From Candidatus Hodarchaeota archaeon (GTDB lineage: Archaea > Asgardarchaeota > Heimdallarchaeia > Hodarchaeales > YT1-039): 8,234 bases of DNA. A model generated the notes under the pieces. The model did not search any database. It was not told the origin of the DNA and worked only from the letters and a program-made list of their open reading frames with translations. Below, in pieces: positions 1 to 6,231 of this stretch. The stretch is taken from contig JAEOTF010000411.1 of assembly GCA_016840025.1 (NCBI GenBank), positions 1-8,234 of the forward strand. Direction: 5' to 3'. The position numbers were made by a program, and so were the translations under genes. The number at the start of each line of letters is the position of its first letter. Position 1 is the stretch's first letter.

Positions 1-153
1 CCAACAGTCGTATAAAGTTACTGTTGTTGCAAAATTTCTTATCAGTACTTCATTGTCCTTGGGAATGGGTTTTTCTACCTCTTGGAGCTGAAGAACTTCC
101 GGTGGGCCGTATTTTGTGCATACAACTGCTTTCATTTTACCCTTATTTTCCAT
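1..153 (-). CDS. Zinc-type alcohol dehydrogenase / quinone oxidoreductase, N-terminal part (cut by window edge)
   Basis: The reverse strand reads [16 protein letters not shown] from position 135 and continues through [12 protein letters not shown] to the window edge. This is the standard N-terminus of medium-chain dehydrogenases/reductases (GroES-like fold) of the NADPH:quinone oxidoreductase or zinc-type alcohol dehydrogenase group, which oxidise or reduce small carbonyl or quinone substrates with NAD(P)H in the cytoplasm. Only 45 residues from the family start are visible, so cofactor and zinc sites cannot be judged. Two starts are possible. ATG at 153-151 follows AGGTGA (164-159) by five bases and adds MENKGK. 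ATG at 135-133 is the family-typical MKA start but has only AAGGG four bases upstream. I chose 153 for its stronger ribosome site; in the decayed copy next door only the MKA start is conserved, which argues the other way. Identity as this superfamily is secure, substrate is not. Confidence 0.85.
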   Translation of the reverse strand, partial: MENKGKMKAVVCTKYGPPEVLQLQEVEKPIPKDNEVLIRNFATTVTLYDCW

Positions 154-163
154 TTTTTTCACC

Positions 164-211
164 TTAGAATTTAATCGCTATAATATATTTTGTGGATACA
201 ATCGCTTTCAT
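164..211 (-). pseudogene. Remnant of a second oxidoreductase start
   Basis: Reverse-strand reading from ATG at 211-209 gives MKAIVSTKY, then loses similarity and stops at 166-164 after 15 codons. It duplicates the start of the neighbouring oxidoreductase (MKAVVCTKY). At the DNA level 186-213 matches 110-137 at 25 of 28 positions, and the upstream leader is also shared (CCTTATTTT near 223-231 against 142-150). The remnant carries a ribosome-site-like AAGGAAGG about eight bases before its ATG. It lies directly upstream of the intact gene in the same orientation, so it looks like the residue of a tandem copy rather than a functional peptide. Confidence 0.6.
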
Positions 212-342
212 TTGGGTATCCTTCCTTATTTTGGATGTTCTTATCCATCCATATTATCTGTTTATATCTATATTTACAGAGCACTTAGACCAAAAGCGAT
301 CGCATACAATTCAATTTGATTAAAATTCTAAAAGTAGAAAAG
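212..342. other. Intergenic region between the oxidoreductase remnant and vapB
   Basis: No gene is supported here. The left end is the leader of the oxidoreductase remnant; the rest is AT-rich. The palindrome GCGATCGC occurs once at 296-303 and could be an operator, but a single copy is weak evidence. Confidence 0.4.
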
Positions 343-350
343 TATTAAAA
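343..350 (+). promoter_or_regulatory. Putative TATA box for vapBC
   Basis: TATTAAAA, preceded by the purine-rich GTAGAAAAG (a possible BRE), is centred about 26 bp before the ATG at 372. In archaea this spacing would put transcription start at or next to that ATG and give a leaderless message. That would explain why no clear Shine-Dalgarno site precedes the antitoxin. Judged by spacing and composition only. Confidence 0.35.
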
Positions 351-371
351 GCAGAAATATATACTATTATA

Positions 372-659
372 ATGAAGAAAATGACTACTTCAGTAAAAGT
401 AGAAGATTTTACGAAACAAAAAATAGATCGGTTACAAGCTCAACTCTTTTTGGAAACGGGACAAAAAGTTACTCAACAACAAATTTTAGAATTATTAGCC
501 GAATGGGGGATTAATAACTTAGAAACTATCAAAAATCTATTATTAGACACCCCGATTATACTAACTGACCAAGAAATCCAAGCTTATGACAAAGTCCGCT
601 TTTCAACAGGAATCAAAACAGATCCTTCAGAGATCGATAAGATAGTATATGGAGACTAA
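372..659 (+). CDS. VapB-like ribbon-helix-helix antitoxin
   Basis: This 95-residue protein lies five bases upstream of a PIN-domain toxin, the standard antitoxin-first order of VapBC systems. Residues 6-47 (TTSVKVEDFTKQKIDRL onward) fit a ribbon-helix-helix DNA-binding domain: one short beta strand followed by two amphipathic helices. Residues 55-95 are charged and probably the flexible tail that binds and blocks the toxin. In known VapBC pairs the antitoxin dimer, alone or with toxin, represses its own promoter, and autoregulation is expected here. Start choice: ATG 372 suits a leaderless transcript; ATG 381 (MTTSVKV) is an alternative with only a weak GAAG before it. The family call rests on fold pattern and context, since antitoxin sequences diverge quickly; the exact antitoxin class is less certain than the pairing. 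Confidence 0.8.
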   Translation: MKKMTTSVKVEDFTKQKIDRLQAQLFLETGQKVTQQQILELLAEWGINNLETIKNLLLDTPIILTDQEIQAYDKVRFSTGIKTDPSEIDKIVYGD

Positions 660-664
660 TTCTG

Positions 665-1087
665 ATGGGGATTCTAATTGATACAGGGGTATGGATCGGC
701 TATTTCCATAACGATGATGTGAAAGCAACGCGTAGTCAGGGGATCGTGCGAGATATACAAAAGGGAATGTATGGAAAAGCATGGACAACCATTTTTATTG
801 TGGATGAGCTTTATACATTTCTAGAACGAAAGACTAAGAAACAACAGGAAGCTATAACTGCAGTAGAAACTGTCTTAGGACAGAAACCTGAACTGAAACC
901 TTTTACTCGTATCTATGAGATAACATTAACTGATTGTTTAGACACCGTTAAATTAGCGCAAAAATACCAAAATAAACACATGAGTTTTACCGATTTATCT
1001 TCTCTTGTAGCTTGTAAGAAACTTGGTCTATCATATATCGCTAGTTATGATAAACATTTTGATGGGATATTAGCAAAGATTGAATGA
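665..1087 (+). CDS. VapC-like PIN-domain ribonuclease toxin
   Basis: This 140-residue protein is full length for a VapC toxin. PIN domains are Mg2+/Mn2+-dependent RNases using a cluster of acidic residues, and all are present: D6 in ILIDTGVWIGYF, E48 in IVDELYTFLE, D110 in SFTDLSSLVA, and D129 in ASYDKHFDGI, with D133 nearby. The expected role is cleavage of RNA (in studied VapCs often initiator tRNA or rRNA) when freed from its antitoxin, halting translation. The start ATG follows the antitoxin stop by five bases, with GGAG (651-654) inside the end of the antitoxin gene as ribosome site, implying coupled translation. Nothing indicates inactivation. The RNA target cannot be predicted from sequence. 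Confidence 0.92.
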   Translation: MGILIDTGVWIGYFHNDDVKATRSQGIVRDIQKGMYGKAWTTIFIVDELYTFLERKTKKQQEAITAVETVLGQKPELKPFTRIYEITLTDCLDTVKLAQKYQNKHMSFTDLSSLVACKKLGLSYIASYDKHFDGILAKIE

Positions 1088-1144
1088 TTTTCTTATCATA
1101 TTTCATCTTTGAATGTGCTAGGATTGATAATAGAGGATTTAAAG

Positions 1145-1462
1145 ATGATTGGTCGAATTTGGCATGGTTGGACAACGCTTGAGAACGCGGAAGCTTATGA
1201 GTCACTTCTCAAGAGCGAAATTTTCTTCGGTATAGAGAACCGTCAGATTTCTGGTTATAAAGGAATTCACCTCTTTCGTCGTAATATTGGTGATGAGGTA
1301 GAATTCATTACTATTATGCGGTTCGATTCGTTAGAAGCCGTTCGCGCTTTTGCAGGAGAAGACTATGAGTTAGCAGTAGTTCCTCCTAAAGCAAGAGCGT
1401 TGCTTTCTCGGTTTGACGCACACTCTCAGCATTATGAAGTTAGAGCTGAATTAAAAGTATAA
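1145..1462 (+). CDS. ABM-like (antibiotic biosynthesis monooxygenase fold) dimeric alpha/beta-barrel protein
   Basis: From ATG 1145 the product is 105 residues and starts MIGRIWHGWTTLENAEAYES, the usual beginning of small ABM-superfamily proteins; SLEAVRAFAGEDYE near residues 62-75 and the closing QHYEV are also typical. Family members form dimeric ferredoxin-like barrels; some are cofactor-independent monooxygenases or heme-degrading enzymes, but most are uncharacterised, so no reaction is assigned. Start choice: an in-frame ATG lies at 1109, but the 12 residues it adds are not family-like, and GAGG (1133-1136) sits eight bases before ATG 1145. The gene begins 57 bp after vapC and could be read from the same transcript, though there is no functional reason to link them. 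A broken partial copy lies at 5052-5124. Confidence 0.82.
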   Translation: MIGRIWHGWTTLENAEAYESLLKSEIFFGIENRQISGYKGIHLFRRNIGDEVEFITIMRFDSLEAVRAFAGEDYELAVVPPKARALLSRFDAHSQHYEVRAELKV

Positions 1463-1487
1463 TGCTTTATTTTTCCTCGAGAAGCAT
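1462..1487 (+). terminator. Possible terminator after the ABM-like gene
   Basis: ATGCTT (1462-1467) and AAGCAT (1482-1487) can form a 6-bp stem directly after the stop codon, with a T-rich loop (TTTATTTTTCC). Archaeal termination relies mainly on T-rich stretches, so the T-run may matter more than the stem. Weak evidence. Confidence 0.3.
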
Positions 1488-1836
1488 AAAAATTGTTACT
1501 CGTAGTATTTCATAGCTTCTTCCTTTTTTCCTTCTATAAGGACAATTTGTGAGTATTTTCTCTTTACATTACAGGTTGGATATACTTACCGTTTTATATA
1601 CTTTTCAGAACCTAACCAACGTTTGAATAACATTTTGTTATATTACTACTACTTTGCATAGCATGAGCCCCAAGCATTTCGCTAAGATTTCAACATTAAA
1701 AATCTCTAATCACTTCCCTGACTCATACTCTGTTAAGTAAGAAAATTATCCTTTTTAAATGACTTGAGTAATAGCAATTATTAAGATTTTAAATGACATT
1801 AGTGAGATTTTTATCAACTTATACTCCCGTTGTTTT
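1488..1836. other. Gene-free AT-rich region upstream of the surface protein
   Basis: About 350 bp without a credible coding region on either strand; reading frames are short and unlike proteins. It contains T/C-rich stretches (around 1516-1535) and an 11-bp direct repeat, TTTTAAATGAC at 1753-1763 and 1787-1797, with loosely similar flanks, which might be a regulator site for the downstream gene. Otherwise I see nothing in it. Confidence 0.5.
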
Positions 1837-1847
1837 GATATTATAAT
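1837..1847 (+). promoter_or_regulatory. Putative TATA box for the surface-protein gene
   Basis: GATATTATAAT would place transcription start near 1868, giving a leader of roughly 28 bases that includes the ribosome site AGGAAAGG (1881-1888), seven bases before ATG 1896. Assigned by spacing only. Confidence 0.35.
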
Positions 1848-1895
1848 GAAAAAATCTATTACGCACACGAAACATGATCAAGGAAAGGATAGACG

Positions 1896-4800
1896 ATGAA
1901 AAAATCAAATTGGGTTAATTTCCAAAAGGGAAAATACTTATCGGCTTTAACAGTCGTTACATTAGTCATAATAATTCAATTTTCGCCCCCATTTTCACCT
2001 GTTGAGGCTGAACTGGGAATTTATCAAGAAACATTTGATGATACAACCTATATGGATGCTGGTAACACCACAGTCACTGGATGGGGAAGTGGAGCGATAT
2101 CTAGCCCTCGTAAGACTCTCGAACTTGCTGGATCTTTTGATACCGAGGGAAATTCTCGGAGTGTAGCAATTGCGGGTGATCTCGCCTACGTGGCAGATGG
2201 GGCAAATGGGTTACAAATATTTAATATTAGTGATCCTACAACACCTACCATAATCGGGTTCTATAATACATCAATGGTTGCTGAAGATGTTTTTGTTACA
2301 GGAGATTATGTTCTTGTTGCGGATCAGAATAATGGATTGTGGGTAATAAATTCAACCAATCCTTCCACCCTTACAGTTATTGATTTCTATAACACCCCGG
2401 GGAATCCTAGAGATGTTTTTGTGGATGGAAATTATGCGTTTGTTGCGGATTCATATGGAGGGTTACAGATCCTCAATATTACGGATGTTGGCGATTTATC
2501 AGTGGTAGGATTCTATGATACATCCAGTGCTGCTGAAGGGGTTTATATTGAAGGTGATTATGCATTTGTTGCTTATGGAGTGGATGGCTTAGTAGTTTTA
2601 GACATTAGTGATCTTGAGAACCCGACATATCATGGAGATTATGATACATTAGGGTATGCTCGTGATATTATTGTGGATGGGAATCATGCGTTTCTTGCTG
2701 ACTCCGATTATGGGCTTCAGATTATAAACATAACCGATCCTTCGAATCCAACCCTTAGTGGTACATATAACACTGCTGGCTTTTCACATGGGGTATTTGT
2801 TTTTGGTAATCATGCATATATAGCTGATGAAGGTAATGGAATGGTAATAATAGATATCAGTGATGTTACGGATCCCATACTAGCTGATTCTTACAATACG
2901 CCTGGGAGCTCTTATGATATCTATGTTGAAGGGAATTATGCCTACGTTGCTGACAATAATCGAGGTTTACATATTATTGCTCAGAGTGAACCCATTTATC
3001 CTAGATTCGTGGGATCTACAGATACTTCAGGACCTACATCTGCAAGAGGTATTTTCACTACAGGTGACCTAGCGTATGTAGTAGGGTATGGTAAATTCCA
3101 GGTTATCAATATCACTGATCCTGAAAATCCACACATTCTTGGTAACTGCACTACTCCAGGTGAAGGTGAAGCAGTGTTCGTATCGGGGGATTTTGCTTTC
3201 ATTGCTGAGGATACGTTATCTGGAAGTTTACAAATTGCCAATATAACTGATCCGAAGAACCCGCACATAATTAGTTACTTTAACTCCAGTATTCGCGCTT
3301 ATGACGTTTTTATTTCTGGCAACAACGCCTTTATTGCAGCGTACGGTGGTTTAAAGGTCATTGACATAACAGACGTGTTGAGTCCCTCACTAATAGGCTC
3401 ATATAGCTTTCTAGGAACAGCATCTGGTATTGACGTTGAGGGAGACATAGCCGTTGTGTGTTATAGTTCTTCTAACAGTTTGCAAATCATTAATATTACT
3501 AATCCCAAGATTCCTTCCTTCTTAGGCGCAGTAAATGTAAGTGATAGCTCCTATGATGTTTGTATTGAAGGAAATTACGCCTATGTTGCTGGCTCTGATG
3601 ATGGTCTACAGATTGTCGATATTCAGAACCCCAAAAATCCAGTAGTAGTAAGTAGTGTAACTCTACCAAGTTTCTCTCTTGGTGTTTATGTAGAAGGTGA
3701 TTTTGCATATGTAGCGCAAAGGGACTATGGGATGGCTATCATAAATATCTCCGATCCGTTAAATCCTTCAGAAGTAGATCGTTTCTATTACCAACCTGAT
3801 TCTGAAGTTGGGGTGTCTGTTGAAGGTGAATATGCTTACATGGCTTGTCTATCCAGTTTACGAGTCGCTCGCGTCAGTGCAACCAAATACCGAATGGTCG
3901 AGCCTCTAACAATCGCTCAATCGTCAACCATATTCACAGCGCCTGTAGATACCGCATTTAGTACTGTAATACTAACAGATGTGTCCACTATTCCCCCTGG
4001 AACTTCTGTTACGTACTTCCTCTCTCCTGATAACGGCTTTTCGTGGGAAGAAGTGACGCCTGATGTTACACACACTTTTATGAATACTGGAAGGCAACTG
4101 AAATGGAAAGCAGAATTAGCACATAATAGCACTTTGTATTGGAACAGGACCGCTGAGATTTCTCTTATTTCAATCAGTTACAATTACATCCTGGTATCAC
4201 CTGGGGTCACACCACTAGGTGGGAGTACTCCTATTTCAGATAACACGCCCTTTTTTAACTGGGATGATATCGCTGGAGCATTTAATTATAGCTTCCAGCT
4301 AGATACCGTAATAAGTTTTGACTCCAGTAATCTGATAGCTCTAAATGTTTCAGCTAGCTCTTATGGCCACTCTTCCCCACTCGCTGATGGAAATTGGTAC
4401 TGGCGAGTAGCTGCTATCGATTCTACAGGCACAGTAGGCTTCTTCTCTGAGATCGATACCCTTTCTATTGATACCCAAGCACCGAGTATAGACAATCCTC
4501 CTGATATTTCCTACTATGTTGGATCCACAGGTAATAACATTGTTTGGTCGCCGACGGATGATCATCCCTTCAGCTTTAATGTCACTCGTGATGGTACGTT
4601 AATTGATGGTGATTACTGGAGTGGCGATGCAATCAGTGTAAGTGTTGATGGGCTCCCTATTGGTTCTTATACCTACATTTGTACTGTTAGCGACTCATTG
4701 AATCGTACAACCAGTGATACAGTCCTTGTTACCGTAACAGCAGTCCTAACCACAACCACCACGACGACACCAACCACAACCACCACGACGACACCAACCA

Positions 4801-4925
4801 CAACCACCACGACGACACCAACCACAACCACCACGACGCAGACTAAATCCACCGCTGATTTTGCCACTTTAGCCATTTTTACTGGTATTCTTGGCATTTA
4901 CTTGTTGAGGAGACGTAAGAGGTAA
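1896..4925 (+). CDS. Secreted, membrane-anchored LVIVD-repeat double beta-propeller protein with Ig-like domains and Thr-rich stalk
   Basis: A 1009-residue cell-surface protein. Residues 16-38 form a hydrophobic signal peptide (LSALTVVTLVIIIQFSPP). Residues 76 to about 664 hold 14 units of about 42 residues of the LVIVD type, each reading roughly VGxYxT, then VxVxGxYAYVAD, then GLQIINITDP; this matches two seven-bladed propellers, with the seam near residue 370. Residues about 665-762 form a beta-rich domain (YFLSPDNGFSWEEV, QLKWKAEL) often found beside such propellers. Residues about 766-858 look fibronectin-III-like (FFNWDDIAGAFNYSFQLD, WYWRVAAID) and 862-949 Ig/PKD-like. Residues 952-981 are a Thr/Pro stalk, 988-1003 a membrane anchor, then RRRKR. 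It probably stands off the outer cell surface, binding proteins or glycans; no catalytic motif is visible. AGGAAAGG seven bases before ATG 1896 supports the start. Ligand and role are unknown. Confidence 0.9.
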   Translation: MKKSNWVNFQKGKYLSALTVVTLVIIIQFSPPFSPVEAELGIYQETFDDTTYMDAGNTTVTGWGSGAISSPRKTLELAGSFDTEGNSRSVAIAGDLAYVADGANGLQIFNISDPTTPTIIGFYNTSMVAEDVFVTGDYVLVADQNNGLWVINSTNPSTLTVIDFYNTPGNPRDVFVDGNYAFVADSYGGLQILNITDVGDLSVVGFYDTSSAAEGVYIEGDYAFVAYGVDGLVVLDISDLENPTYHGDYDTLGYARDIIVDGNHAFLADSDYGLQIINITDPSNPTLSGTYNTAGFSHGVFVFGNHAYIADEGNGMVIIDISDVTDPILADSYNTPGSSYDIYVEGNYAYVADNNRGLHIIAQSEPIYPRFVGSTDTSGPTSARGIFTTGDLAYVVGYGKFQVINITDPENPHILGNCTTPGEGEAVFVSGDFAFIAEDTLSGSLQIANITDPKNPHIISYFNSSIRAYDVFISGNNAFIAAYGGLKVIDITDVLSPSLIGSYSFLGTASGIDVEGDIAVVCYSSSNSLQIINITNPKIPSFLGAVNVSDSSYDVCIEGNYAYVAGSDDGLQIVDIQNPKNPVVVSSVTLPSFSLGVYVEGDFAYVAQRDYGMAIINISDPLNPSEVDRFYYQPDSEVGVSVEGEYAYMACLSSLRVARVSATKYRMVEPLTIAQSSTIFTAPVDTAFSTVILTDVSTIPPGTSVTYFLSPDNGFSWEEVTPDVTHTFMNTGRQLKWKAELAHNSTLYWNRTAEISLISISYNYILVSPGVTPLGGSTPISDNTPFFNWDDIAGAFNYSFQLDTVISFDSSNLIALNVSASSYGHSSPLADGNWYWRVAAIDSTGTVGFFSEIDTLSIDTQAPSIDNPPDISYYVGSTGNNIVWSPTDDHPFSFNVTRDGTLIDGDYWSGDAISVSVDGLPIGSYTYICTVSDSLNRTTSDTVLVTVTAVLTTTTTTTPTTTTTTTPTTTTTTTPTTTTTTQTKSTADFATLAIFTGILGIYLLRRRKR
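4748..4838 (+). repeat. 24-bp tandem repeat encoding the Thr/Pro stalk
   Basis: Units at 4748-4771, 4772-4795 and 4796-4819 are identical (starting AACCACAACCACCACGACG), followed by a 19-bp partial fourth unit to 4838. In frame each unit encodes seven Thr and one Pro. Perfect identity, including at synonymous positions, shows recent expansion by slippage or unequal exchange. Stalk length is therefore likely to vary between strains, in steps of eight residues. Confidence 0.95.
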
Positions 4926-4948
4926 CAATAATGGTTTTGATCTATTGG

Positions 4949-4968
4949 TTTCTTTCCCCCTTTCTTCT
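4949..4968 (+). terminator. Possible T-rich terminator of the surface-protein gene
   Basis: A pyrimidine tract (TTTCTTTCCCCCTTTCTTC) begins about 24 bp after the stop codon. T-rich tracts just downstream of genes often end archaeal transcripts. No stable hairpin is seen. Confidence 0.3.
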
Positions 4969-5051
4969 GCAACCATAACTCTTGAAACCATGTGCAGACT
5001 AGAAACAGGAATTTAGTTAGTTCTATTGAAAAACTAATAGAAAGTAAATAC

Positions 5052-5124
5052 CTTCGATATAGAGAACCGTCAGATTGCTGGTTACAAAGGAATTCACCTC
5101 TTTCTTCGTAATATTGGAGATGGG
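5052..5124 (+). pseudogene. Remnant of a second ABM-like gene
   Basis: This stretch matches the inside of the intact ABM-like gene (1225-1297) at 67 of 73 positions in the same orientation. In frame from 5053 it reads FDIENRQIAGYKGIHLF, against FGIENRQISGYKGIHLF in the intact gene. Just upstream, codons from 5028 (EKLIESKY) resemble ESLLKSEI of the parent but in a different frame, two bases short. Downstream, 5169-5186 resembles 1325-1342 (13 of 18, including GAGCCGTT against AAGCCGTT) after an unalignable stretch with a net 17-base gain. No start codon or ribosome site leads into the matching frame, so this is a decayed paralogue, not a gene. It may extend to about 5192 and overlap the end of the minus-strand toroid gene. 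Confidence 0.75.
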
Positions 5125-5171
5125 TATTCTTTGTACCATCTAATCAAAAGGATGGCGATTTGCTACTATAT

Positions 5172-5474
5172 TCACTTGGAGCCGTTACTTTTCCCACTCT
5201 CGTCTTTGTACTTCAAACATAGGTAGGCATAGAATGTGACCCATTTATTTTCTGTCATTTTTTTTCCTGGATAGAAATACCGATTCGTGGTCCTACCAGG
5301 CGTCCAGTCCAGAATATAACGGCCAGTTGAGGTTCGATGGTTCTGAAGAATAGTCCAGGCGTTTTGCACTCGTGGGTCCTCACCGTACCCCATTTTTGCA
5401 AGGGCATACAAAGTTTCGAGAAGCCCCGCCCGGTAGGAAAAGGGAAAGATAGTCCTTCCAGTTTCCTTCGTCAC
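5172..5474 (-). CDS. Alpha/alpha-toroid (squalene-cyclase-like fold) protein, C-terminal part after frameshift
   Basis: This 100-residue frame is the second part of the gene beginning at 6154, not a separate protein. Its nominal start is a GTG (5474-5472) lying inside the end of the upstream part, with no ribosome site of its own, and similarity continues upstream in the same frame as PTEFV, back to the A7 tract at 5487-5493. It contains the remaining toroid repeats: TIFPFSYRAGLLETLYALAKMGYGEDPRVQNAW, and then GRYILDWTPGRTTNRYFYP and KWVTFYAYLCLKYK, the usual C-terminal helix of this family. The last residues (GKSNGSK) and the stop codon fall where the antisense strand resembles the ABM-like remnant, so the original end may have been replaced. 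Joined to the upstream part the product would be 327 residues, a normal length for the family. Confidence 0.75.
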   Translation of the reverse strand: MTKETGRTIFPFSYRAGLLETLYALAKMGYGEDPRVQNAWTILQNHRTSTGRYILDWTPGRTTNRYFYPGKKMTENKWVTFYAYLCLKYKDESGKSNGSK

Positions 5475-6154
5475 AAATTCAGTGGGTTTTTTTGTTTATA
5501 GAGCACATAGCGATCGAGAAAGTAGTTGACTAAGCGTTTGGCGTATGATTCATCCCATAGTTGTGGGAGTTCACTGAGTGCAAACAGAGTTTTTACTGAT
5601 CCTCGATAACAGCTTTTCACTAGCCGTTTTTTTCGTTTTCCTTCATGTGTATCGCACAAATAGCCTTGATCCTCTCGAATCATAGTTTTTAGTAAATCAA
5701 TCGTCTTTAATAACCGTGGATCCTCTTGAAATCCCAATTTTACGAAGGTTCGTATATTTATCCCATATAGACACGAATAATGATTCCAGAAATCCCCATC
5801 TGGTTGTTGAAGCGATAAATAGCGATTTACTGCCTTATTCACTAAGGGATTGTCCTTTGTTAGCCCCAGTTCCACTAAATAACTCAACACAAAATGAGTA
5901 GTGCTCCAATCAGCATATTCCACCCCAGCTCCTATGATTCGACCGTCTCGTTTTTTCACCTCCCAATATCCTTCAGGTTGCATCTTCTTCAAAATATTCT
6001 GCACTATTGAATACTCTATTACAGCTTCCTTAGCCTCTTTAACCTGGTTATTAGTATTCGGGAGATCCTGTAATTCTAACATCGTACGATATCGTATCGA
6101 GGGATTTTTCGCCTCCAATAACCAGTCTATCACATCTTCTGGAATTTGTACCAT
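5471..6154 (-). CDS. Alpha/alpha-toroid (squalene-cyclase-like fold) protein, N-terminal part, frameshifted
   Basis: From ATG 6154 the reading frame gives 227 residues ending KQKNPLNL at a TGA (5473-5471). WLLEAKNPSIRYRTMLEL, then YLVELGLTKDNPLVNKAVNRYL, QQPDGDFW and YRGSVKTLFALSELP are helical-hairpin repeats with QxxxGxF/W motifs, as in the terpenoid cyclase/prenyltransferase alpha-alpha toroid superfamily. It belongs to a group of short, uncharacterised relatives; I see no DxDD cyclase motif and no evidence for squalene chemistry, so no reaction is assigned. The frame breaks at A7 (5493-5487), and one extra A or a -1 shift joins it to the next frame. AAGGA lies nine bases before the ATG. 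It follows the DUF4386-like gene on the same strand and may share its transcript. Confidence 0.8.
   Translation of the reverse strand: MVQIPEDVIDWLLEAKNPSIRYRTMLELQDLPNTNNQVKEAKEAVIEYSIVQNILKKMQPEGYWEVKKRDGRIIGAGVEYADWSTTHFVLSYLVELGLTKDNPLVNKAVNRYLSLQQPDGDFWNHYSCLYGINIRTFVKLGFQEDPRLLKTIDLLKTMIREDQGYLCDTHEGKRKKRLVKSCYRGSVKTLFALSELPQLWDESYAKRLVNYFLDRYVLYKQKNPLNL
5486..5492 (-). other. A AAA AAC heptamer at the frame break of the toroid gene
   Basis: On the coding strand the zero frame reads CAA AAA AAC CCA. The heptamer A AAA AAC is phased as X XXY YYZ, and a -1 slip gives CCC ACT GAA TTT GTG, exactly the frame that restores family similarity. Zero frame ends at TGA 13 bases downstream. A one-base loss from A8, in the DNA or in the assembly, would look identical, so recoding is possible but unproven. 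Confidence 0.5.
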
Positions 6155-6231
6155 TTCTACATATCCTTAATTAATGGTTAATAGCACGAATTCTAATACC
6201 TTAAAGATATGAATACATTTGCCTGAGCATC

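Noticed and set aside
110..213. The 28-bp duplicate as attachment sites of an integrated element
   Set aside because: Only 48 bp lie between the copies, with no integrase or tRNA gene, and the repeats coincide with a start codon and coding sequence.
296..303. GCGATCGC palindrome as a HIP1-like element
   Set aside because: It occurs once, and nothing else here suggests a cyanobacterium.
116..319. 67-codon plus-strand open frame
   Set aside because: It is antisense to the oxidoreductase start and its remnant, Phe/Ile/Tyr-rich from AT composition, with no ribosome site.
1109..1144. Longer N-terminus for the ABM-like protein from ATG 1109
   Set aside because: The added residues are not family-like and the better ribosome site serves ATG 1145.
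2996..4897. Several antisense open frames within the surface-protein gene
   Set aside because: They are shadows of a repetitive coding sequence; one is just the reverse of the Thr codon repeat (poly-Val).
5443..5459. Hairpin (7-bp stem, 3-base loop) downstream of the slippery heptamer as a frameshift stimulator
   Set aside because: It starts 26 bases after the heptamer, too far for the usual 5-9 base spacing, and includes a G-U pair; probably chance.
5716..6170. Plus-strand open frames opposite the toroid gene
   Set aside because: The minus strand carries clear family similarity; the plus-strand readings show no domain-like pattern.
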